A stretch of DNA of 6,931 bases from Candidatus Omnitrophota bacterium (GTDB lineage: Bacteria > Omnitrophota > Gorgyraeia > Duberdicusellales > 4484-171): assembly GCA_030601015.1 (NCBI GenBank), contig JAUVUO010000064.1:1-6931 (forward strand), written 5' to 3'. Positions 1 to 5,932 of the stretch are shown piece by piece (the first letter of the stretch is position 1; each line of letters starts with the position of its first letter). The position numbers and the translations under genes were made by a program. Under the pieces are notes generated by a model that worked only from the letters and a program-made list of their open reading frames with translations, ran no database searches and was not told the DNA's origin.

Positions 1-97
1 CATCAAAAAATGGTATAACCGATCCTCCGGGATAACCAAAAATCACTTTTACCCCTTCCTTAAGCAAACTTTCAATCAAAATTTTCGCACCATTCAT
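1..97 (-). CDS. ilvB: Acetolactate (acetohydroxyacid) synthase large subunit, N-terminal fragment cut by window edge
   Basis: The reverse strand from the ATG at 97-95 encodes 32 residues beginning [20 protein letters not shown], followed by [12 protein letters not shown]. The GYPGG(A/S) segment followed by P and (Y/F)D is the signature of the thiamine-diphosphate-binding N-terminal domain of acetolactate synthase catalytic subunits. This enzyme condenses pyruvate with 2-oxobutyrate (isoleucine route) or with a second pyruvate (valine/leucine route) in the cytoplasm. An in-frame TGA lies 24 bp upstream of the ATG, so this is the only ATG start. A modest GGGAT Shine-Dalgarno-like element precedes it. 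The usual Ala after GG is Ser here. The catalytic Glu and the rest of the protein (family about 550-600 aa) lie outside the window. The gene follows cimA after a 179-bp gap with its own candidate promoters. CimA supplies the 2-oxobutyrate precursor, so the pairing makes metabolic sense. Confidence 0.85.
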   Translation of the reverse strand, partial: MNGAKILIESLLKEGVKVIFGYPGGSVIPFFD

Positions 98-127
98 AGT
101 TTTATCCCGTTTAATATTTCACTTATT

Positions 128-156
128 ATTATATAATGTATTCCCTCGCCTTTAAA
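128..156 (-). promoter_or_regulatory. Candidate second promoter P2 for ilvB
   Basis: A TTTAAA -35-like hexamer (156-151) lies 17 bp from a second perfect TATAAT (133-128) on the minus strand. It is about 30 bp upstream of the ilvB ATG and 40 bp downstream of P1. The -35 is weak (4 of 6), so this is less certain than P1. Confidence 0.3.
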
Positions 157-258
157 AATCACTTTTGATTATATCATCGGCTTTTAAAAAAAACAATACG
201 AAAAAGCATTACCTTTGATATGGGAATAACGTGAGAACTTCTACCTTACCTCGCCTTT
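144..258 (-). repeat. Pair of exact 10-bp direct repeats bracketing the ilvB promoter
   Basis: The minus-strand decamer AAAGGCGAGG occurs at 258-249 and again at 153-144, with 105 bp between equivalent bases. One copy lies upstream of the P1 -35. The other lies just downstream of its -10 and adjoins the P2 -35. These G-rich decamers stand out in an AT-rich gap. The layout resembles two binding sites for one regulator, but no known operator is recognised, so function is inference only. Confidence 0.3.
168..196 (-). promoter_or_regulatory. Candidate sigma-70 promoter P1 for ilvB
   Basis: On the minus strand a TTGTTT -35 (196-191) is separated by exactly 17 bp from a perfect TATAAT -10 (173-168). 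This predicts a transcript start near 160 and a leader of about 60 nt before the ilvB ATG at 97. The region is very AT-rich, so chance matches are possible, but the -10 and spacing are ideal. It suggests ilvB can be transcribed separately from the cimA-containing operon upstream. Confidence 0.45.
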
Positions 259-276
259 CAAAAGCCAAAAATATTT

Positions 277-1848
277 TTAAACTTTTCCGGAATTTTTAAG
301 GAGCTTATATTCTACAGAATCAGCTAAAGCCTGCCATGCGGCCTCAATAACATTCTCAGACACACCAATCGTTGACCAACTATCAGATTCATCTTGAGAC
401 TCTATTAAAACTCTTACTTTAGCGGCTGTACCGCATTTTTCATCAAGGACTCTTACTTTAAAATCAATTAAACGCATTTCAGAAAGTTCCGGATAAAATT
501 TAATAAGAGCTTTACGTAAAGCTTTATCCAAAGCATTAACCGGGCCATCACCCTCCGCCGCGGTATGTTCAATTTTATCGTTAATCTTTACTTTTATAAC
601 CGCTTCCGAAGTTAATTTATTTCCCCTCTTCTCTATAACTACTTTAAACTCTAATAAATCAAAAAACTTTTTATGTTCCTTTAATTCTTTCCGCAATAAT
701 AATTTAAACGAACCTCCGGCAGCTTCAAACTGGTATCCTTCCTGTTCTAATTTTTGAATTAGTTTATGCAAATCCTTAGCTTTATCGGATTTCTTATCCA
801 AATCAAACTCTAATTCTTTAGATTTCACAACTAAAGTTGATTTACCGGCTAATTCAGAAACCACATACCTTCGTTCATTACCTACCAAAGAAGCATCTAT
901 ATGTTCATAAGCTAAAGGATTCTTTATGACAGCATCAATATGAATACCGCCTTTATGAGCAAAAGCGCTTCTTCCTACAATAGGATGATTATCTCTGTGA
1001 ACCATATTACATACTTCACTTACATAATGAGACAAATGAGTCAACCCTCTCAGTTTATCCGGTAAAATAAGATCGTATCCCATCTTTAACTGAAGTATTC
1101 CTAAAATCGGTATCAAATTCGCATTACCGCATCTTTCTCCATACCCGTTAATTGTCCCTTGGATATGAATACACCCTTGGTCTAAAGATATTACAGAATT
1201 AGCCACAGCTAACCCTAAATCATTATGACAATGTATTCCAAAACACTCTAAAGAAATCTTAGATTTAACTTCAAGAATTATATTCTTAATCTCCCAGGGA
1301 AGAGTACCCCCGTTAGTATCACAAAACACAATAACCTCAGCCCCGGCATCCTGAGCTGCCTTTATTGTTTTTAACGCATACTCCGGATTAGCTTTATATC
1401 CGTCAAAAAAATGCTCGGCATCATAAAAAACACGTTTATTATTTTTATTTAAAAATCTTACACTATCAAAAATAATTTTTAAATTTGTATCTAAACTTAT
1501 TCTTAAAACTTCTTCTATATGCAAATCCCATGTTTTCCCGAAAATAGTCACATATTCAGTTTCCGATTCAATCAAACTAATAAGATTCGCGTCCTCTTCC
1601 ACCGGCTTAGAAGGGTGTGCTGTTGATCCGAAAGGGACCAGCTTACTTTTAGTAAGCGGATTCATTTTAAAATAATCAAAAAATGCTTTATCTTTAGGAT
1701 TAGAATAAGGCCACCCCCCTTCAATAAAATCAATACCAAAATCATCTAACTTCTTGGCAATATTAATTTTATCCTGACAAGAAAGTGATATTCCTTCCGT
1801 CTGAGCCCCGTCTCTTAAAGTTGTATCATATAAACTAATTTTTTTCAT
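277..1848 (-). CDS. cimA: (R)-citramalate synthase
   Basis: The 523-residue enzyme would condense pyruvate and acetyl-CoA to (R)-citramalate, the first step of the threonine-independent route to 2-oxobutyrate and isoleucine. It has the DRE-TIM metallolyase fold of the LeuA/homocitrate synthase family. DTTLRDGAQ (8-16) holds the catalytic Arg12 and metal-ligand Asp13. GIHCHNDLG (204-212) gives the metal ligands His206 and His208. NGYGERCGNANL (234-245) carries the family Asn. HKGGIHIDAV (298-307) follows the barrel. The C-terminal LeuA-type regulatory dimer domain spans about 395-515 and includes EGDGPVNALDKAL (432-444), so feedback control by isoleucine is plausible. Length and the early FIEGGWPYSNPKD segment fit the CimA (TIGR00977) subfamily better than 2-isopropylmalate synthase. 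The ATG overlaps the upstream stop as ATGA (1848-1845), and only a weak GAG Shine-Dalgarno precedes it, so translation is probably coupled to the PilZ-PilT gene. The domain set is complete. Confidence 0.93.
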   Translation of the reverse strand: MKKISLYDTTLRDGAQTEGISLSCQDKINIAKKLDDFGIDFIEGGWPYSNPKDKAFFDYFKMNPLTKSKLVPFGSTAHPSKPVEEDANLISLIESETEYVTIFGKTWDLHIEEVLRISLDTNLKIIFDSVRFLNKNNKRVFYDAEHFFDGYKANPEYALKTIKAAQDAGAEVIVFCDTNGGTLPWEIKNIILEVKSKISLECFGIHCHNDLGLAVANSVISLDQGCIHIQGTINGYGERCGNANLIPILGILQLKMGYDLILPDKLRGLTHLSHYVSEVCNMVHRDNHPIVGRSAFAHKGGIHIDAVIKNPLAYEHIDASLVGNERRYVVSELAGKSTLVVKSKELEFDLDKKSDKAKDLHKLIQKLEQEGYQFEAAGGSFKLLLRKELKEHKKFFDLLEFKVVIEKRGNKLTSEAVIKVKINDKIEHTAAEGDGPVNALDKALRKALIKFYPELSEMRLIDFKVRVLDEKCGTAAKVRVLIESQDESDSWSTIGVSENVIEAAWQALADSVEYKLLKNSGKV

Positions 1849-3203
1849 TTCACATACTCTTTTATATATTCTCCGTCTATTAAACCATCGCGATAATACT
1901 TCATTATCGACTCTTCCATTGACAGCATACCCAAATTTTTACCGGTTTCAATAATTGAAGGAATCTGATACCATTCACCTTCTTTAACCAATCTTTTCAT
2001 CGCGCTGCTCATTATTAATACTTCTGCGGCAACTAAAAGGCCTTTACCATCTAATCGAGGCAATAATTCCTGTGTAATAACACCTTTTAACATTAAAGCT
2101 AACCTGCTGAGAATATGTTTCTGCATATCAGCAGGGAAAAAAGAAGTTACCCTATCTAAGGCCTGTATTGAAGTCGCTCCATGAATCGAAGATATAACCA
2201 ATACTCCTGATTCGGATGCCGAAATAGCCACTTCCATAGTTTCCATATCCAAAATTTCACCTATCACCAAAACATCAGGATTTTGCCTTAAAGCATTTTT
2301 AGCAGCTTTCGCGAATGAAACAGTATCTCTTCCAACCTCCCTCTGTTTTATAATCGACTTCTTGTTTGTATGTAAATACTCTACAGGATCCTCTATCGTG
2401 ATGATTATATTTTCCTTTTTGTTATTTATTAACTCTACCATTGAAGCTAAAGTTGTAGTTTTCCCTGATCCTGTTCTTCCGGCAATTAAAATAAGCCCTT
2501 TCTTATTTTCCATAAGTTTATCTACAATTACCGGCAATCCCAAATTAGACGGTATACCTGTTTCAACAGGAATTAATCTAAAAGTTCCTTCTACCTTACC
2601 CATCTGCATATGTATATTAACTCTAAATCTTATTTTTTCATTATATCCAAAAACAAAATTCATTTCTTTTTCTACTAAAAACTGTTCATATTGTTCCGTA
2701 TCTAAACAATCAAATAAAGCAGCCCTTAATGAATCCGCGGTAAAAGGTTCTACTTTAGCTATTTCCATTCCGCCAATTCTCTTTAGAATGGGAGGATAAT
2801 CCGCGACTAATTGCAAATCAACAACCTTTTCTAAATCAAGTTCATCAATAACTTTAAAAAGGTCAGCTCTATTTAAAAATTTGGCAAGTTTATTTTTACT
2901 ATCATCGCTTATATCTTTAATCTCTACCCCGATGATATATTTCATTATCTGATCACCTACCTGAACCCATTTTACCCGTCCTATATAAGAAATTCCGCAT
3001 TCGGCCTCTCTAAAAATTTTAATTCTAAGTATAGAGTTTAACTCTATCGGTTCTTCCGAATAAAACCCAAGGCCTTTTTGGGTTATATTTCTTGCTTTAG
3101 TGCAAACCGGTATGCCAAAAGCCCCATCTTTAAAAACCTTTTCATATTGAATTTCATCTCTAAACTTAATTCTTCTATCGATCCTTCTATCGTCTTTTTC
3201 CAT
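1845..3203 (-). CDS. pilT: PilZ-PilT fusion: c-di-GMP-type PilZ domain joined to a type IV pilus retraction-type ATPase
   Basis: This 452-residue protein has two parts. Residues 1-112 look like a PilZ domain: basic RRIDRR (6-11) supplies RxxxR and NITQKG (39-44) matches (D/N)x(S/T)xxG, with Thr for the usual Ser. Residues about 113-452 are a PilT/PilU-like secretion ATPase. It shows the RFRVNIHMQ element (192-200), Walker A GRTGSGKTT (242-250, Lys248), Asp box TIEDPVEY (269-276), Walker B PDVLVIGEILD (309-319, Glu316), a His box at SIHG (339-342, His341), and the C-terminal IPSIIETGKNLGM (414-426). Typical PilT is about 340-380 aa without PilZ. Substitutions in conserved boxes are visible: GEILD for GEMRD, HG for HT, and AMKRLVKEGE for the AIRNLIREGK-type motif. 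It should form a hexameric cytoplasmic motor at a type IV pilus base. GAGGA lies 12 nt before the ATG. It sits 27 bp after lysC and overlaps cimA by 4 bp. No other pilus gene is in the window. Confidence 0.88.
   Translation of the reverse strand: MEKDDRRIDRRIKFRDEIQYEKVFKDGAFGIPVCTKARNITQKGLGFYSEEPIELNSILRIKIFREAECGISYIGRVKWVQVGDQIMKYIIGVEIKDISDDSKNKLAKFLNRADLFKVIDELDLEKVVDLQLVADYPPILKRIGGMEIAKVEPFTADSLRAALFDCLDTEQYEQFLVEKEMNFVFGYNEKIRFRVNIHMQMGKVEGTFRLIPVETGIPSNLGLPVIVDKLMENKKGLILIAGRTGSGKTTTLASMVELINNKKENIIITIEDPVEYLHTNKKSIIKQREVGRDTVSFAKAAKNALRQNPDVLVIGEILDMETMEVAISASESGVLVISSIHGATSIQALDRVTSFFPADMQKHILSRLALMLKGVITQELLPRLDGKGLLVAAEVLIMSSAMKRLVKEGEWYQIPSIIETGKNLGMLSMEESIMKYYRDGLIDGEYIKEYVK
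2868..3203 (-). other. PilZ-like domain region of the fusion
   Basis: This is the N-terminal 112-residue module. The RxxxR sequence near the N-terminus and the NxTxxG element about 30 residues later are the two c-di-GMP-contacting motifs of PilZ domains. They are followed by beta-strand-rich sequence (GRVKWVQVGDQ, then YIIGVEIKDIS) typical of the PilZ barrel and its GV(Q/E)F-type end. Both motifs are present, so ligand binding is plausible but not demonstrated. Confidence 0.75.
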
Positions 3204-3230
3204 AACGTAAATTATTCCTCAATCTAAATA

Positions 3231-4466
3231 TCAAACTTTATGTAATTCGAAAATTTTGTGGAGAACTTTTAAAGCCTTCTTCCCTAACTCTTTTTTTATA
3301 ACACAAGAAATACTGATCTCGGAAGTAGATATCATATCAATATTTATCTTATTCTTTGCAAGCACTGAAAAACACTTTGCCGCAACCCCGGAATGAGACC
3401 TCATTCCCACCCCCACGATCGAAACCTTAGCAATATCTTCATCAAAACTAACTTCGCCTGATCCAATATCTTTAGAAATCCTTTTAGATATTTTAATAGT
3501 CTTAGAAAGATCTTTTTTCGGTACGGTAAAAGAAATATCCGTAGCATTTTTATGACTTACATTCTGAACTATCATATCGACATTTATATTCGCGCAAGCC
3601 AAGTCATTAAATACATGGGCGGCAATACCCGGTTTATCTAAAACATTGCATAAAGTAACCTTTACTTCATTATCAGTAAGCGCCACTCCTCTTACAACCG
3701 CTTCTTCAATTACCGGTGTTTTTTTCATAATTATTGTGCCCTCCTTTTTAGAAAAACTGCTCCGAACATGTAAAGGAATATTAAATTTTTTAGCTACTTC
3801 AACAGCCCTGGTATGCATAACTTTAGCACCTCTGGACGAAAGCTCAAGCATTTCATCAAAAGTTATATATTTCAACTTTCCAGCATCCAAAACAATTCTA
3901 GGATCCGCAGTATAGATACCTTCCACATCGGTATAAATCTCACACATATCAGCTTTAATCGCTACAGCTAAAGCTACAGCACTTAAATCGGAACCTCCCC
4001 TTCCCAGGGTAGTTATTTCAAAATCCGTACTTACTCCTTGAAAACCGGTTATGATAACAACTTTACCTTTATTTAATTCTTTCCTTATCCGATCAGCTTC
4101 AATCTTTAATATCTTAGCTTGACTATGATAAGTATCTGTAATTATTCCCACCTGTGATCCGGTAAGAGATATGGCATTAACCTTTTTTTTATGTAAAGCC
4201 ATAGCTAACAAAGCACAAGATATCTGTTCCCCTGTTGAAACTAACATATCCATCTCGCGCTCTGAAGGATTCGTATTTATTTTTTTGGCTAAATTGACTA
4301 ACTCATCCGTAGTATCACCCATAGCTGAAAGAACAACTATAACTTTACAGCCTTTTTTAACATCAGAGGTTATCCTTCGGGCAACATTCTCAACACATGT
4401 AACATTAGCTACAGAACTTCCTCCAAACTTTTGAACAATAATTTTATTTTTTAATCCCTTTGTCAT
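3231..4466 (-). CDS. lysC: Aspartate kinase with two C-terminal ACT domains
   Basis: The 411-residue monofunctional aspartokinase phosphorylates aspartate with ATP, the committed step to lysine, threonine and methionine. The kinase domain (about 8-245) shows KFGGSSVA (13-20), STGEQ (77-81), TLGRGGSD (153-160), YTDVEGIYTADPR (178-190) and the SSRGAKVMH segment (210-218). Two ACT domains follow at about 262-335 and 345-411. They include NATDISFTV (307-315) and VGVGMRSHSGVA (351-362), the usual allosteric lysine/threonine sites, so end-product inhibition is likely; the specificity cannot be read by eye. The length matches the LysC/Ask type with roughly 400-410 residues. AGGA lies about 10 nt before the ATG. 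The gene follows the ApgM-like gene and a tiny hydrophobic frame, and is followed 27 bp later by PilZ-PilT, indicating one operon. A second strong ribosome site lies inside it (separate entry). Confidence 0.95.
   Translation of the reverse strand: MTKGLKNKIIVQKFGGSSVANVTCVENVARRITSDVKKGCKVIVVLSAMGDTTDELVNLAKKINTNPSEREMDMLVSTGEQISCALLAMALHKKKVNAISLTGSQVGIITDTYHSQAKILKIEADRIRKELNKGKVVIITGFQGVSTDFEITTLGRGGSDLSAVALAVAIKADMCEIYTDVEGIYTADPRIVLDAGKLKYITFDEMLELSSRGAKVMHTRAVEVAKKFNIPLHVRSSFSKKEGTIIMKKTPVIEEAVVRGVALTDNEVKVTLCNVLDKPGIAAHVFNDLACANINVDMIVQNVSHKNATDISFTVPKKDLSKTIKISKRISKDIGSGEVSFDEDIAKVSIVGVGMRSHSGVAAKCFSVLAKNKINIDMISTSEISISCVIKKELGKKALKVLHKIFELHKV
3726..3748 (-). promoter_or_regulatory. 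Internal Shine-Dalgarno and ATG for a possible aspartokinase beta subunit
   Basis: Within lysC, the minus strand reads AAAAGGAGGG (3748-3739), then 11 nt, then ATG (3728-3726) in frame at Met247. Starting there gives 165 residues (3728-3231) containing only the two ACT domains. This is the arrangement known for alpha2beta2 aspartokinases, such as Bacillus LysC and Corynebacterium Ask, where an internal start near residue 245-250 makes the beta subunit. The Shine-Dalgarno is the strongest within the cluster. A caution is that the codons encode the conserved KKEGT stretch, so the match may partly reflect protein constraint. Confidence 0.5.
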
Positions 4467-4483
4467 TGTAACAACTTCCTGAA

Positions 4484-4570
4484 TTATAATATTGTAAATA
4501 CTCCTAAAATATGAAAAATATACCCTATTATAAACAAACTGAAAATCACCACAAAAAAAGACACACCCAT
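4484..4570 (-). CDS. Possible 28-residue single-pass membrane micropeptide
   Basis: The ATG (4570-4568) abuts the TAA of the upstream gene with no gap (TAAATG). The frame runs 28 codons to TAA at 4486-4484, leaving 17 nt with the lysC Shine-Dalgarno before its ATG. It begins MGVSFFVVIFSLFIIGY and ends FHILGVFTIL, almost entirely hydrophobic and long enough for one membrane helix, with no charged side chains except a His. Translation would rely on coupling to the upstream stop, since only a weak AAAGAAA precedes the ATG. No family is recognised. The exact fit into the gap between two operon genes favours a real gene, but T-rich DNA readily encodes hydrophobic residues by chance. Confidence 0.4.
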   Translation of the reverse strand: MGVSFFVVIFSLFIIGYIFHILGVFTIL

Positions 4571-5764
4571 TTATTTCTTTAAGAAATAACTTAACAAATC
4601 AACACCTTTTTCGAAATAAAGGGAACTGTTTTGAGCTTCAACCTCAGAATACGAAGAAGCCTCTCCCTTTGCTACTCCGGCCCCTGATATCAAAAATGGA
4701 ACCGGCTCAGCGGTATGAGTTCTTAAAACGATAGGGGTAGGATGATCAGGCGTGATTAAAATTTTAAAATCTTGATTTTTTAACCCTTCAAGAAGAGTTA
4801 CTACCACCATTTTATCTATTCTCTCCAGACAAACAATCTTCATTCTTAAATCCTGATTATGACCGGCCTCATCCGTTGCTTCTATATGAAGAAAAACAAA
4901 ATCTAACTCCTTAAGCGCTTCCAAAGCAGCCTGAGCTTTACCAACATAATTGGTATCGTAATACCCATTGGCTCCTTCGACCTCTAACACTTTAAGCCCG
5001 ATTATCCTTCCGATACCCTTTATTAAATCCACAGCAGATATTACGGCTCCTTTAATCCCAAAATGATCTTCAAACAGAGGCATAGAAGGCTTACCTCCAC
5101 AACCCCAAAGCCAAATCATATTAGCAGGATTCTCCCCTAAATCTAATCTTACTCTATTTATTTCATGATCACCTAAGATTTCCTTAGACCGATTCATAAG
5201 ATCAATAAGAACTTCACTATTTTTACCTTTAGGCAAATATTTTATTATTTCTTTACCCATAATATCATGCGGCGCGAAAAATTTTAATTTATCTAACCCC
5301 AAACTTTTTCCGCCTCTAATAACCATAAGATTACGGTAACTGGTTCCAAAAACAAATTTAATCTTATCTGTTCCTAAATTTTTATTTACATGCTCCATAA
5401 GGATTTTTGCTTCTTTGTTTGTTATATGGCCGGCACTATAATCAAAAAGCTTATTCTCATCTTTAGTAATTAGATTACATCTCAAAGCTAAATCATCCTC
5501 TTCCAAAGTTACACCTAAATTTGCAGCCTCTAAAGGCCCTCTTCCCGCATAATAAATATTAGGATCATAACCCAACAAAGAAAGATTAGCTACATCACTC
5601 GAAGGAATAAACCCTTTAGGTACAGTTTTTACTCTTCCTACCAGCCCTTTTTTCGCTAAAGAATCCATAAAAGGGGTTTCCGCGGCTTCCAATGGAGTTT
5701 TATTCCCTAAAATGTCTATAGGATAATCACTTGCGCCATCTAAAACAATAACAATATACTTCAT
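4571..5764 (-). CDS. apgM: ApgM-type cofactor-independent phosphoglycerate mutase homologue, possibly a homoserine kinase
   Basis: This 397-residue protein belongs to the alkaline-phosphatase superfamily branch of archaeal-type phosphoglycerate mutases. Visible motifs are IVIVLDGASDYP (4-15, metal-ligand Asp9), the nucleophile region PSSDVANLSLLGYDP (54-68, Ser55/Ser56), YYAGRGPLEAA (71-81), HIEATDEAGH (293-302, with Asp298 and His302), TPDHPTP (338-344, Asp340 and His341) and RTHTAEPVPF (348-357, His350). The metal set looks complete. Members of the TIGR02535 subfamily, often beside threonine-pathway genes, have been proposed as homoserine kinases. The N-terminal DGASDYP...GKTPLEAA pattern and the HIEATDEAGH form resemble that group. 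Here it lies upstream of aspartate kinase in the same direction, which supports a threonine role over glycolysis; that is inference. The ATG at 5764 has AAAGGTG about 9 nt upstream. It is the first gene of the minus-strand cluster. Confidence 0.88.
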   Translation of the reverse strand: MKYIVIVLDGASDYPIDILGNKTPLEAAETPFMDSLAKKGLVGRVKTVPKGFIPSSDVANLSLLGYDPNIYYAGRGPLEAANLGVTLEEDDLALRCNLITKDENKLFDYSAGHITNKEAKILMEHVNKNLGTDKIKFVFGTSYRNLMVIRGGKSLGLDKLKFFAPHDIMGKEIIKYLPKGKNSEVLIDLMNRSKEILGDHEINRVRLDLGENPANMIWLWGCGGKPSMPLFEDHFGIKGAVISAVDLIKGIGRIIGLKVLEVEGANGYYDTNYVGKAQAALEALKELDFVFLHIEATDEAGHNQDLRMKIVCLERIDKMVVVTLLEGLKNQDFKILITPDHPTPIVLRTHTAEPVPFLISGAGVAKGEASSYSEVEAQNSSLYFEKGVDLLSYFLKK

Positions 5765-5932
5765 AATTTTTTACACCTTTTAAATTTATTCTTATATTTA
5801 CAAGAAATTAAAATATCTTTAAACCCCAATTTTCCAGTATACTTTTATATACCATTTAAAACTGATATAAAAGAGTTTAATACAAACAATATCTCCTTGC
5901 AAGATATTTTTAACATGATAATATCATATTCT
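5765..5932 (+). promoter_or_regulatory. Divergent intergenic region between the amino-acid cluster and trmI
   Basis: This 168-bp, very AT-rich stretch must hold promoters for both directions. For the plus strand, TATAAA at 5866-5871 is a possible -10 for trmI. For the minus strand, TATACT (5841-5836) and an extended TGGTATATA element just upstream of it are possible -10s for the apgM-led operon. None has a convincing -35, so exact promoters are not called. No riboswitch, T-box or attenuator was recognised on either strand. Confidence 0.4.

Noticed and set aside
186..210. Possible terminator after cimA on the minus strand: a 5-bp AATGC/GTATT stem with a 6-nt loop, followed by G and eight T's
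   Set aside because: The stem is short, has a wobble pair and only one G-C pair, and the T-run overlaps the -35 of the better-supported ilvB promoter.
179..266. Inverted heptamers GGCTTTT and AAAAGCC (minus strand 266-260 and 185-179)
   Set aside because: They are only 7 bp, mostly A/T, with a 74-nt loop, so this is probably chance in AT-rich DNA.
98..276. T-box or leucine/isoleucine attenuator upstream of ilvB
   Set aside because: No T-box antiterminator motif (GGTGGNACCGCG-like) and no run of branched-chain codons in a leader frame was found.
267..278. 12-bp perfect palindrome AAAAATATTTTT at the end of cimA
   Set aside because: It is pure A/T and overlaps the stop codon. It has no G-C stem, so it is not credible as a terminator or operator.
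2362..2799. 145-codon open frame on the plus strand
   Set aside because: It lies entirely antisense to the PilZ-PilT gene, which has full family motifs. It is a shadow frame with no ribosome site or recognisable domain.
3646..4434. Two open frames of 87-89 codons on the plus strand
   Set aside because: Both are antisense to lysC, whose motifs are unambiguous, and neither resembles a known protein.
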